From assembly GCA_031771865.1 (NCBI GenBank), contig JASISA010000009.1, forward strand, positions 62,001 through 126,000: a DNA stretch of 64,000 bases. Reading direction: 5' to 3'. Source of the DNA: Nothophaeocryptopus gaeumannii (taxonomy: Eukaryota > Ascomycota > Dothideomycetes > Mycosphaerellales > Mycosphaerellaceae). This document shows, piece after piece, positions 42,817 through 53,435 of the stretch. Under the pieces are notes generated by a model, which saw only the letters and a list, made by a program, of their open reading frames with translations, ran no database searches and was not told where the DNA came from. How positions within the stretch are numbered: the first letter of the stretch is position 1; each line of letters starts with the position of its first letter. The position numbers and the translations under genes are program-made.

Positions 42817-44925
42817 AAGAGACACATCCCGACGCGATCCAGCCGCAAAATCGTCTTCGCAAGTGAAAGGACGTCAAGCCGTCTGATGCTTTTCACGCGC
42901 TTGCGAACCGCTTCAACTCGCCTGCGCACCAACGTCGCCAGGTAGGGTAGTCCGGGGCTCTTCTTTCCTGGGACGTGGAGAAACGTTCATGGGAAAGATA
43001 GGAACAGCACTAGATCGTGAGTTAGACAGAACATCTACCACTTGAATGAACTGAAGCTACTATGTGCACAGCTGTGCTTCTCACAGCTTCTCAGGTAACG
43101 TACTTGCTCAATTCTGGCAAGGTCCACTTTGAAGCGTCCCCGGGGCAGCGGGAGTGTGCATGCTTCTCGCGAGGCGAACTCGCCTCCGACGCCTCATTCG
43201 TACTCCCCGGCCTCTCGTCACTGTGAGTCACAAGCATCGGACATGTTGCATTGTGCCGCGTGGCCAGCGTTCCACCAATGCGGACACTAATCATTATCGA
43301 AGCAACCGAAGAGAGTGTGAAAAGGACAAGCTTTCTTCGAAATCGACGACTGCTCGTCTGCGCGGCTTTGTCGCGGAACTTTGACAACGCAGAAAACATG
43401 GTGATATACATACGGAAGCTGCAGTCTTTGCGAGTCCGGTATCCATCGCAGCATCGTGTCCCTCCAAAAGCGGCTGCGCCAACAGCTCCAATGTTTCAGG
43501 TTGACGAGAGGGCATGCAGTGCTTCTCTGAGCACAGGTCCGTCGGGAACTGTGCAGTGTCTCCATCGCGCATATGCCCAAAAGCCCGAACAGATCTGCAG
43601 GGACCACTCACGGCTAAGTTTGATATGGTCGGACAAGCATGCATGAATGAATTACCGTGCTAAGGTTCCGGCACATGCAGCCTGGTCAGGGATGGTGACG
43701 ATCTCACTGGTCGCCTTGGCGGAGCTTCGCATCCTTCGCTGCCTTCGTTGCTCACTCCACACTTCCTGCTACTTCGACTATCTGGCTTTTCGTACGACCT
43801 GCTGTGTAACATCGCTTTTGACTTTGCGGAGGGCGTGGAGTCCGATCCGACGGAGGCGGCAGGTGTGGACACTGCTCTCGACGGCTGCAGGCTGTCGAGG
43901 ACTGACTGATGGATGCTCACCACAAACCTTCGACGTAAACACAGCCACGACGACTGCAGGCCTCTCCATAACCAATCCGACAACATCGGAGAATGACGCA
44001 ACATGAACAGTTGCGCTTCCTTCCAGCGTCATATCACTCCCTGCACAACGGCCTCCATCATCGCCGACACGGTACCTGAGGCTCCGCTGACCGCATGCAT
44101 CGTCGACGTTGTGACGAGTACCTTCCGAAGAAGAACACCCGAGAAGAGAACCCGCATCCAAGTTTCGACCTCCGATCTCTCCACAGAACGAGCTCATGCT
44201 CCTTATTTCAGAACATAGAGCAGCAATGCTGTGACCGCAGAACATGTGGCTGACAGCTGCATTCGTACGCTCGAGCGACGTGCCTGCCTCTGGAGGCGCC
44301 ACGAGGTTGCACGACCGTTATGGAACGGATCCTTCAACGGTTCAGGGCCTGTGAAGAAATTCTACCGGCCTCCAGGCACCAGAAAATGCGGAGAGATTGC
44401 CTTTTGAATATGCAACTGGCTTTTCTTGCTGCATCGATGGCTCGGAATGTCCACCAATAGGCTTCGATGCGCTGTTCAATCCTTCGCAGAATGAATCAAA
44501 GCACTTCTCGCAATCGGCTACCAAAGCGCAGTGATCGCGACGAGAAGTTCGGGTTCCACCAGAGCTGAACGTGTTTACGACGCTGGCCAGGCGAACCACG
44601 AGATTGAAGGTGAGGTCTGCAGAAATCCTTGTCATATTGGGGAGCCGAAGGCCGCTTTAGGAAGGATGCTGTTCCCTGCCACCGACTTCGTAACCTCCCC
44701 GATTTTTCTTGGCTCGGGAAACATCAATTCTTGATGTGAGGTTCAAGAGGCCGGAATATATTAAACAAGTCGTCGCCTGCAAGATGGAAGGGGTGTCTGG
44801 AACAACTACGATCAATTACAACGATCAAGAATCGATCATCAGGGACCAAACATCACATCCTGGACATAGATCGAGCTGTAGTACAGCCAAATCAACACCC
44901 TAGTCATCCATCACTACAAAGCAAG
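42817..44925. other. Gene-poor stretch
   Basis: No gene is supported in 2.1 kb. Open frames on the minus strand at 43091-43411 (106 codons, ATG start, one hydrophobic segment) and 43778-44302 (174 codons) lack family resemblance; the second has a random-looking composition with many Arg, Ser and Cys. The end of the stretch should be the promoter of the secreted-protein gene at 44926. Confidence 0.45.
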
Positions 44926-45330
44926 ATGAACTCTCTCGTCAACACTCTCTCGACGCTGGCCGCCATCACTCTCTTCATCGGCACTTCAACAGCATCCCCT
45001 GTCCAACCCCGCGCAGCAGCAACAGCCTATGCCTACCTCGAAATGACCACTGTGGCCTACAGCACAACGACTCCCGTCGCCGCCGCAACGGTCAGCTGTA
45101 CCTCCCAAAAGGTCTCCGCCACAGACGTCTGCCCTTCCGGATGCACAGCCGTGCCCGTAGGAGCGTTAGTGGGAATCAATACCAGCGAGTTCTATTGCGA
45201 GACACCGAGCCCAGCGACGAGTTGGACGACTGTTACTGCTACGAGTACGTGTGATGCGGGGAGTGAGGTTAAAACTTATACGTTGTATGGGGGCCAGATG
45301 CAGTTGGGGTGCAAGGCTACAGCGACTTAA
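44926..45330 (+). CDS. Small secreted protein with six cysteines
   Basis: 134 residues, single exon. MNSLVNTLSTLAAITLFIG followed by TSTASPVQPR is a clear signal peptide with a likely cleavage after ALA/TAS-like residues. The mature protein is rich in Thr, Ser, Ala and Val and has six Cys (SCTS, VCPSGC, YCET, TCDAG, LGCKA), consistent with three disulfides. One N-x-S/T site (NTS) is present. I do not recognise the family; such proteins are common in the secretomes of plant-associated ascomycetes, and a cell-wall or effector role would be guesswork. It is isolated, with gene-poor DNA on both sides. Confidence 0.72.
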   Translation: MNSLVNTLSTLAAITLFIGTSTASPVQPRAAATAYAYLEMTTVAYSTTTPVAAATVSCTSQKVSATDVCPSGCTAVPVGALVGINTSEFYCETPSPATSWTTVTATSTCDAGSEVKTYTLYGGQMQLGCKATAT

Positions 45331-46511
45331 GGGAGAACAAATTTGATTGAGGGGGTTGTTGACGAGGGATGGTCGCTATCGACGGTTGATGATGATGTAC
45401 ATGACAAGACTGATGACGATGATATGGAAATGTGTGAAATACAGCAAGCAAGGAAAGCACAGGACTGCAAAAAGGAGAAAGGAAGCATTAAAAGGGTGGC
45501 GGTCCATCAAACCCGTTGCTACTGTAGCAGGAGTCAAGTCAGAATACATCGGGATGGCTTCGAATGAAATATGATTACGACCGATCATTCTCTTCCCGCT
45601 CATCTGTTCCAATCAATGTCACTTGGCTCAGGCTTGTTTACGTGCCCGGGAATGCGAGACTCCGAGAGAACAGTCCGCCCTCGGGTGAGAGCTGGGTCAC
45701 GAGGTCGAATGTTCTACCAGAATGTAAAAGGTACGTAGACAGGAAGCTGTTAGGATGCTGTCAAGATGCCGGGAGGGGACACTGAGCACCTCTGGACCCG
45801 GTAGAGGGGAGTGCATTTCTCCGACGTTACCCTATGACTAGACATATGTTCGGTAGAACGGAATGCATTTCTCCGACATTGCCTTGTAACTAGATGTCGT
45901 GCAGAAGTCTGACTGAGTGATGTCGTTCAGCATGTGAAAGGAAGCCGAGAGTTCGCATATCTTCTGAAACCTTAAATAGGAGACATAGCGCACCTATATG
46001 ACCAGGATGAGCTTTCCTTTGAACATGCACCAGGGCATGACCGGAGGCTTTCATGTGATGCATCCAGAGCAACTGTTCCAAGACACAAACACTTGATCTC
46101 ATCAGCAATGTACATCTGCTCCGCCGATTGCAGAGGTTCCGGTCCTTCCTCGCGTTACTCTGAAGAAACCCTCCATTTCTAGAGACTTGTCGGGGGATAT
46201 GTTGCTGAAAGCGGATTGGGAAGATGCTCTGTAAATCATTATGTCAGCCTCGCTGATTACTGGTAGCAATATCCATGAATGTGAGGTCAAGTAAGAATGG
46301 CATCAGGTAGGAATCGTTATCATTCAATGAGAGCAAGTCTCTCCGCCCCGTCTTGAAACATATTTTTGGATTGGTGTATCATCAGAATGTATGAAAGGAA
46401 GAACAGGACTGTAGACTGACCTGAATCAACAGTGCGCATAAGCGATAGCTCATGCACGCATATGTGGGGCGTATATGGTGGGTATTCGTGTCCAGCAAGA
46501 ACGAGAGCTCT
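45331..46511. other. Intergenic, no gene seen
   Basis: 1.2 kb without a supported gene. Contains the tandem repeat at 45801 and the 3' side of OMS1. Confidence 0.45.
45801..45898. repeat. Imperfect tandem repeat, two copies of about 50 bp
   Basis: GGTAGAGGGGAGTGCATTTC at 45801 and GGTAGAACGGAATGCATTTC at 45853 begin two copies with a 52-base period; both continue TCCGAC(G/A)TT(A/G)CC and end in ACTAGA(C/T). About 80 % identical by eye. Function unknown. Confidence 0.75.
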
Positions 46512-47669
46512 TCACTTCCCGCTCGACCAGCTGAACCATCCAGTCGACGGCTTAGGTTCGTGCACGGGTTCTAGATGAATCCCAGGCTCAGAAGCAGCAG
46601 TCGTAGCCACTTCGACGGTCTCCTTCTGCGATGCCTTCTGCCTCTCGACGGTCTCTGCCTTGGGTTTCAGCTCAAACACCCACGTGGTGCCAAGGTGATG
46701 TCGTCTCTCCTTGATCACTTCAAGTCCAGTCTTCTCGGCAGCTTCTCCGACGATGTCTCCAATCTCACGGTTGAACCAGCATCCGTGTATCTCGGCGTGC
46801 TTCTCCGCCGCGTTGTCCAGAACCCTGTTCAACCATTGCTGGTAGCTCCTGCCATGCTCCAGCAACATGAGCCTCGCATCTGGGTTGCTCGTGTCCAGAT
46901 GTTGCACCATGTTCTCCAACAACTCCAGCGGCGCAGGTGTGCTGCAAAGTCCCATGGTCTGAATCACCGTATCGTACTTCTTAGGAGGCTGCGTCGGTGC
47001 CAATGGCATCTTCTCCAGAGCGCTGGCGGATAGAAATCGCACTTCCAGACGTGGATCCATCTCCTTCCCTCGAAACCATGAACCTTTCGATTCGCGATAC
47101 AGGGCGATCCACTTCTTCTTGCACACCTCCACCATCTGCGGACTCAGATCTACGAGTGTAAGACTCTTTACCTGCCCACCAGGCTTGACATCGTAGTAGC
47201 CCAAGTTTCGTCCCGTCCCGCAGCTGACCTCGAGCACATGGCCTTTGCACTGGCTGACGAGTTTTGCGCGTTCTGTATTGATTCCCATCAGCCACTCTGA
47301 GAAGCCGACTTCGCTGTCAAAACCATCCGCAGTGTCCTCATATCTGCCAGAGACATCTTTCTGTTCCGAAAGGGAAAGGATGTTCGGGTTCATGCATGGT
47401 TTGTTGGCGGCAACGTAGATCTGCAGGCTGTAAAAGCCCAGGACGGTGCCCATCACCGCAGTGACTACCCATGCTGAGGTAGGGACTCCGCCCTGTGGCT
47501 TGGGTGGTGTTTGGTCGTCTTCGAGAGGGACATATTGCTCAGATATTCTGGAACGTCGCGCTGCTTGAGCTCGCTGAGACGCGTGTCGGTTTTGGAGAAG
47601 GAAGGAGGAAGGCTTCACGCCTTTTGCGTTCCTGCTGGCTACATTGCGTAACCCAACAATGCGCTGCAT
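46512..47669 (-). CDS. OMS1: Mitochondrial methyltransferase OMS1-like
   Basis: Single exon, 385 residues from the ATG at 47669. The N-terminus (MQRIVGLRNVASRNAKG) is basic and free of acidic residues, as in mitochondrial targeting peptides. One transmembrane segment lies at about 64-85 (SAWVVTAVMGTVLGFYSLQIYV). The class I SAM-binding motif VLEVSCGTGRNLGYY is near 140-155, followed by TLVDLSPQMVEVC and DTVIQTMGLCS. A C-terminal extension ends in STGWFSWSSGK. Family knowledge: yeast Oms1 is an inner-membrane protein with a methyltransferase domain, found as a multicopy suppressor of oxa1 defects and linked to respiratory complex assembly; its substrate is not known. It diverges from the FAD oxidase gene. 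Confidence 0.85.
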   Translation of the reverse strand: MQRIVGLRNVASRNAKGVKPSSFLLQNRHASQRAQAARRSRISEQYVPLEDDQTPPKPQGGVPTSAWVVTAVMGTVLGFYSLQIYVAANKPCMNPNILSLSEQKDVSGRYEDTADGFDSEVGFSEWLMGINTERAKLVSQCKGHVLEVSCGTGRNLGYYDVKPGGQVKSLTLVDLSPQMVEVCKKKWIALYRESKGSWFRGKEMDPRLEVRFLSASALEKMPLAPTQPPKKYDTVIQTMGLCSTPAPLELLENMVQHLDTSNPDARLMLLEHGRSYQQWLNRVLDNAAEKHAEIHGCWFNREIGDIVGEAAEKTGLEVIKERRHHLGTTWVFELKPKAETVERQKASQKETVEVATTAASEPGIHLEPVHEPKPSTGWFSWSSGK

Positions 47670-47954
47670 CGGTCACAGTAAATCCGATGGCAGGGCGAGA
47701 GGATGATCGCTAAACGGGATTGAGATAGATGAGCGAAGAACGAAAGACATGAAGTCAAGATCCCAAGAACTTCGAACCACAGGGCGCAGGACTTGGCGAT
47801 CCTCGGCCCGGCGACATCCTCGAAGATCCGCTTTTGATGGCACGACACACTGCATATCTAAAGCGTACACTTTCGGATAGCCATTTCAGTCCTTCTTGTA
47901 AGTATTCTTCCTGTCTGTATACCGTTTTCCATCACCAGCTTCCATTGAACAGCC
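47670..47954. promoter_or_regulatory. Divergent promoter OMS1 / FAD oxidase
   Basis: 285 bases between two divergent start codons; no specific element recognised. Confidence 0.35.
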
Positions 47955-49355
47955 ATGGAGCGCGTTCGTAACATCCTCTCTCACTTCTCCGCTGGAGCCA
48001 CTTCACAGAGGGCAGCTATACCAGCTGAGGTCATCATAGTTGGATCTGGAGTCTTTGGCCTAGGAACTGCGTATGCATTGGCTAAGAGAGAAGACTTCAA
48101 GAATACAAAGATCACAGTCTTGGAAAGAGTGAACTTTCCAGCCCAGGATGGCTCATCAATCGACTCTTCCCGCATCATTCGTGCGGACTATGCGGACCTC
48201 GCATATGCGAAGCTAATGGGAGAGGCAATGGTGCATTGGAAGGGCGATTTTGGAGAAGAGGGTCGTTTCACCCAATCTGGCCTCGCAATCCTTGGCCGAC
48301 CCAAGGAGGGAGAATCTGGTGCAGAGAACTTCTTGAAAGAAGCTCTAGCCAATGTGACCAAATTAGGCCTTCAAGTCGGCAAGGAGATTTCCGTAATCGA
48401 CAACGAAGAAACCGCACGGAAAGTCATGGGCAACACAGGCGGCATGGTCGGCACCCACGGCTACGTGAACTGGACATCCGGCTGGGCCCACGCAGAGGAC
48501 GGTATCAAATACATGCGCAAGAAGGTCGAAGCCCTGAACCGGGTACACTTCCGCACAGCAGAAGTCAAACGCCTCCTCTTCTCCCGAGACTCCCCCAACG
48601 TCTCCGGCATCGAACTTGTCACCGGCGAGCACCTCACTGCAGACCTCACCATCCTCGCCACAGGAGCATGGACACCCAAACTCATCGACCTGCGAGGCGT
48701 AGCTTCCGCGACAGGTCAGATCCTGACTTATATCGACATCACCGACGAAGAGGAGAAGAAGTTGAGTCAGAAGGGCCAACCCGTAATCCTCTGTGAAAAC
48801 GATGGAATGTTTATAATCCCACCACGCGACCGCCAACTAAAAATCGCCCGTCACGGATACGGTTACGCGAACCCGGTGACAATCCCTCATCCCGAGAAAC
48901 CTGCCTCTTCAGGAGAAACAATCACCGTCTCCCTCCCGAAAACAAAACTCTCCGACCCCGATATGGGAATCCCATCCGAAGGCGAAAAGGCCTGCAGGAC
49001 TTTCCTCCAGAAATGCATCCCCTCTTTAGGCGACCGCCCGTTCACAACAACCAGAATCTGTTGGTACACAGACACGCCCTCGGGGGACTGGTTAATAACC
49101 TACCATCCCAAATACAGCGGTCTCTTCCTGGCCACCGGGGGCTCCGGACACGGTTATAAATTCCTGCCGACGATTGGGGAGAGGATTGTAGATGTGATAC
49201 AAGGAGTAGATCGAGATGAGCTGGGAGCGGAGCTGAGGGGACGGTGGAAGTGGCCTGGAAAGAAATTCCATCAGGATCAGGTTTGGACGGGTGATTGGAG
49301 GGGCGAGGGGGTGAAGGGATTGATTTTGGAGGAGATGAGGAAAGGGAGTGCGTAG
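47955..49355 (+). CDS. FAD-dependent amine oxidase (sarcosine / pipecolate / fructosyl-amino-acid oxidase family)
   Basis: Single exon, 466 residues. The FAD-binding motif VIIVGSGVFGLGTAYAL is at about 26-42, followed by the conserved SSRIIRADYADLAYAKLM region of the MSOX family, where Arg and His/Ser residues contact flavin and substrate. ATGAWTPKLI and RICWYTDTPSGDWLITYHP are typical; TGGSGHGYKFLPTIGE near the end is the second flavin-binding stretch. The family oxidises secondary amines such as sarcosine, L-pipecolate, L-saccharopine or glycated amino acids, releasing H2O2. Substrate cannot be decided from the sequence. The C-terminus (RKGSA) is not a classical PTS1. Sharing the window with LYS2 is not evidence of a lysine-related role. 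Confidence 0.86.
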   Translation: MERVRNILSHFSAGATSQRAAIPAEVIIVGSGVFGLGTAYALAKREDFKNTKITVLERVNFPAQDGSSIDSSRIIRADYADLAYAKLMGEAMVHWKGDFGEEGRFTQSGLAILGRPKEGESGAENFLKEALANVTKLGLQVGKEISVIDNEETARKVMGNTGGMVGTHGYVNWTSGWAHAEDGIKYMRKKVEALNRVHFRTAEVKRLLFSRDSPNVSGIELVTGEHLTADLTILATGAWTPKLIDLRGVASATGQILTYIDITDEEEKKLSQKGQPVILCENDGMFIIPPRDRQLKIARHGYGYANPVTIPHPEKPASSGETITVSLPKTKLSDPDMGIPSEGEKACRTFLQKCIPSLGDRPFTTTRICWYTDTPSGDWLITYHPKYSGLFLATGGSGHGYKFLPTIGERIVDVIQGVDRDELGAELRGRWKWPGKKFHQDQVWTGDWRGEGVKGLILEEMRKGSA

Positions 49356-50203
49356 TGTGCAAGGCATGCAGCATGGTTTCTTGCGGTGCGGGTGCGTGGG
49401 CGCATGGGTGCATGGCGGGCGCGTAGCGTATGGTTGCAATGTACAGTTGCGTTCAAGTCTCTTATGCCTTGTTTGGATGATAACCTCCTCCAACCTACCG
49501 CTTCTCAACCTTGATGCAGCATGGAAAAGCCGCACAGGGTATACAAGAGCGGCAAGACGATGGAAGTTCACTGCAACAAGGTCCAGCATAGACAAGACAG
49601 CGAGCGCGAGGCACTGATACGACAAGATCAATTCAGTAAGAGTGTGGCATTGGTGCACTACCTTAAGCCGTTCTCTACTCTCTTTCTCTTCTGCGTTTCA
49701 TTGGCTGAATATCCTCATGCCTCGCCAATGCATCTCGCAGCAGTCTAGCGTTTGCCTCAAAATCCACCGTCGCTCCTTTTCTTTCTTTCGTGTCGTCAGT
49801 CTCGGTAAGAAGCTCACTCTAATAGTGCTGTGAGCTTTCTTTGGGTGTCGCGCCCAGTGGCTGGCTGTCTTCATTTGCCAGCGCAATGGCGCAATGTCTA
49901 ATCCGCGAAGTGTAAGGAAGTTCCGATTAGAATCCAGTAGGAGTTGTTGGGTTTGGAACGCCTTGGAACGCCGTGGAACACCTCGCCATGCAATCAAAAA
50001 GCCAAAGTAGTAAGGTATGCTCTGGTAATAAGCCATTCCGTTCTTCGCAGCGACTGTGAAAAGTTGAAGCCAGTCGTAGGATGTGCTGAACGAACGGCGG
50101 ATGTCATCCAGAAAAGGTGAGGTCGGCATCGGACCTCGAATAGATGTATGTTGGTACAAGTAAGACCCGTGATACTGATACAGAATGCCGCGGTTGGTAG
50201 TAA
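49356..50203. other. 3' region between convergent genes
   Basis: Lies between the ends of the FAD oxidase (plus) and TBP (minus) genes. A minus frame at 49698-50159 lies in the TBP 3' region, starts with TTG and matches nothing. Confidence 0.4.
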
Positions 50204-51095
50204 TTAGGTCTTGCGGAAGTCGGAGAGCACAGGGTAGATGAGCTCAAACGCCTGGTAGATCTCCTCACGAACCTTGGCGCCGGTGAGCACGATCTTGCCG
50301 GAGACGAAGATTAGAAGTACAATCTTCGGCTTCATCATGCGGTAGATCAGACCAGGGAAGAGCTCAGGCTCGTAAGACGAGAACATGTGATGGCGGCTTG
50401 CAAGACCCTCAAGGCGGATAGGGAACTTGATATCGCAAGAGCCGACGATGTTCTGGATCTTGAAGTCCGTGAATTTACTGGGACACGTCAGTACAGGGGA
50501 AGCGATGAAAGGATTGAAGACAAGACCTACGCATTGAAGCCCAACTTCTGGATAATGCGGGCGTACTTGCGGCTAGCAAGCTTGCTGTCATCCTCGGACT
50601 TCGCACCAGTCACGACCATCTTGCCTGAGGCAAAGATGAGAGCAGTGGTCTTGGGTTCACGGATACGCATGATCAATACAGAGGTCAGCACATGGAATGA
50701 AGCAGGTGACAAGCTCAGTCTGCACTTACCACGGCCGCAAATCGCTTGGGGTTGTACTCGGCGTTACGCGCATGAAGCGCGATGGTCTTCAGGTCGAGGC
50801 GACAGTCGAGGTTGACCGTCGCGACGATGTTCTGAAGTGTAGGCACGATGCCACTCACACCCGTGTTCGCTTGCCCTGGTGTCGCGGCGGGAGTCGCGGG
50901 AGTCACCCCGTTGCCTTCCGAGGCGTTGCCTCCTTGCTGTTGACCGTTCGTGCCATTCTTGTTCGACTGCCCGGCGTCTGATGAAGGCGGCGTCAGGTGG
51001 CCAGCGGCGCCAGGGAAGGACAGCGACGCGGGCGCAGTGAACTGCTTGGCCTCGGCCGCCGTGCTCGGGTGGGTCATGTATGCTTGAGCCTCCAT
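50204..51095 (-). CDS. SPT15: TATA-binding protein (TBP)
   Basis: Exons 51095-50730, 50673-50531 and 50477-50204 encode 260 residues. The first 85 residues are a variable Gln/Gly/Pro/Thr-rich tail; the rest is the two-lobed saddle: [59 protein letters not shown] and, in lobe two, DFKIQNIVGSCDIKFPIRLE, SSYEPELFPGLIYRM and SGKIVLTGAKVREEIYQAF. TBP nucleates preinitiation complexes of all three polymerases and is essential. Intron 2 is normal (GTAGGT, CTGAC, CAG). Intron 1 (50674-50729, 56 nt) has GTAAGT and GTGCTGAC, but the only position that keeps the invariant [10 protein letters not shown] ends in TG instead of AG. Without splicing a TGA follows after five codons. Confidence 0.95.
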
Positions 51096-53435
51096 GACTG
51101 CCCAGTGTTTGCGCTCACTGATGGTTCAGTTGAGGCGCGCGATTATTGCGGTCGCGGTAGTAGTGCGCGACGTCGCGAGTCGGTGGTAAGTGATGATGGA
51201 AGGTGATGGAGGGTGTGCAGCCGTGCGGAGATCTGTGGCGCGTCGGACCCAGAGCAGACTAGTCAAAGTGTCGGAGCAGATGCGCGCGCGGTGAGGTGTG
51301 CGGCGCGGTGTCGCAAGTGTCGTCGCTGATGTCGCAATGTGATCGCAAGGATGGCGCCGACCAGCAGATCCTTCCTCGCAGTGCGTGGTGTGATGGTGGT
51401 TGGTAGATGTTGTGTCGAGGATGGAAGTTGAAGTTCGACGTTGAAGTAGGTCGCAAGTGCTTGGCCTTGGCACGTGCTTCTTTGCGATCACGGGCGCAGC
51501 TTTTTCACTCGCAGCAGCACAAGTGAAGTTCCCAAAGAGTGACAGCGGAACTGAGACAAGTGAGTCTTTCGACGGGATACGATATGGGATTCCTCAATAG
51601 TACGGCTGCTATGGAGTGTGAGACGAGGTGGGCCGACGAGGTGCGACTTCGTGGCTGCGAGGTAGAAGGGTCGGCGGTCGGGACTTCAGCGCGAAAGAGG
51701 CCTCCCGAAAAGTTGGGGGAAGGCACGTCCAATTTATAGCAGCGACCGTCCAGCGCGGCTGCCTTGCCAAGCCCAGGAAAAGGAGGCCCCGCTAATCCGC
51801 TTGCGGCAAGCACCATGCAGAGACTTTGCACTTTTCGAAGCAGGGGGCAACAACCTGACGTCGTTTCATGTCGCTTCTGCCTCACGACCGACCACGATGC
51901 ACAGCATTCCTGCCTCGTCGCCGTCGCTACCACCGCCCTCATCTCCTCCATATTGCGCGAAAAAACCACGTTCGAAGACGCGCCAAAATGCCATCGGCAC
52001 CAACGGAAGTAAAGCTTCTTGCGGCTGTTGCATGGAACAGCTTCCTACCGGTCGCGAACAGTGACTCATCGTTTTTGCGGAGGTACACCGTTTCATCAGC
52101 GTATCGACGCGACTGCGCGATTACAACACAAATGCAAGAGGTGGCAGGATGCATGGAACGCGCGGGAATATATTGCACAGCTTCTACTCCGTTTGCGCGG
52201 TCAAAGAAAGGGACAAACAATGAAGCCAGCTGTTCGTTGTGCTTCTGATTGTGGCGGCCAGCCGGGCGAGGCCCGCACGGCAGCAGCGAGGCAAAACGCG
52301 TCACCAGCGTGCATCCGACCAACTAGATTTCGCTGCAAGTATGTAGGTTCCTCTCTGGCGTTCACTCATCCCTACCACTGTTGCACGGAAACCAAAAAAA
52401 TTCGCAAAGTACTTTCTTATCTCTCACTGCACTATTCTCTGGGCACGCGATCTCTGTGCGCCTGTCGCCGACGAAGGATGGAAGCTGTGGTGGAGACGAG
52501 GGCCATTACATGCGGACGCGCTGCTGCTGCTGCTGACATCTTCTGGCGCTAGCGACCTCTTCACTGTGATTCGCTGATCTTGTCGCATGGCTGTGAGGCC
52601 GGCCTGAGTAGCACCATCGCCCGGCGACGGCGAGTTCGAACACTTTCCCGCCATCACAATTTGCAAATCGGGATGAGTCACGCATCGTGAAGATGAAAAC
52701 TTTGCCATGTCAGGCCATGCTCAGCAGATGGTTGGTGAAGAGAAATTCATTCACGCCGGACGCCGAAGACAGCCTCAGAGCTTATCTTGCTTCGCACACA
52801 ATGGCCTTGCGCCTGTCGCAAGCTTTCCCTGGAGCAGCCGAGTTTCGAGAGGTGAAGTTGCCTGAGGATACCGTGGCGAAGGTCAGCCGGTACCAGCCGG
52901 ATCGAAAAGATGAGACACAGACTCACCTCTCCGCATGCTTTAGAGAATTGGAAGTGAGGTGAATGGTCGAATGAAGACGGACACCAGCGGCTGGTCTCTG
53001 AGGTGCATGACTTTGACAGCTCTTGGACGAGGCTTTCCATGGTACTGGACTTTACCAATCAAGCAATTGGCCGAGCTTGCGCGGACACTAAGGGAAGACC
53101 TCGGCTGTTATTGTGAATGCCGTCTTTGGCAACGTTATACCTGGTTTACTCTCAGTGTTGATGTCGCTGGACCATTTAGTGTCGGCCGAGTCCCGTGCGT
53201 ATCCCGACTTCACACGGCGTAGAACTCCTCGTGAATCAACATTCGGGACTTGTTCCACTGTGGCAATAACCCATCATTAACGAGCACCACCATGATGCCC
53301 GGCGTCCAGCTCTTGCGGCGCTCTCTCCATACTGGCCTCGTGGATGTGCGGCCGCTCAACTGAATCGAGCTCCTGCAACTTTGCTCGACTGAAAGCCAGG
53401 TCCGACTTCGCTTCCTCTGAAATCCGGCAAACACC
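51096..53435. other. TBP promoter and unresolved stretch
   Basis: The first 400-600 bases should be the TBP promoter and leader. The rest has only weak coding signs. An ATG frame at 52693-52962 (89 residues; NSFTPDAEDSLRAYLASHT, LPEDTVAKVSRYQPD) has a plausible composition but no family. Frames around 51989-52552 (for example KCKRWQDAWNAREYIAQLLL) may contain an exon, yet I could not build a spliced gene. No gene is called. Confidence 0.4.

Noticed and set aside
43778..44302. 174-codon minus-strand open frame
   Set aside because: Composition is unlike neighbouring genes, with no domain, signal peptide or helix; other frames in the same place are also open.
49698..50159. 153-codon minus-strand frame after TBP
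   Set aside because: Starts with TTG and lies in the presumed TBP 3' UTR; no family resemblance.
52693..52962. Possible 89-residue protein
   Set aside because: The composition is acceptable but there is no family, no supporting context, and other frames are equally open; kept only as a note.
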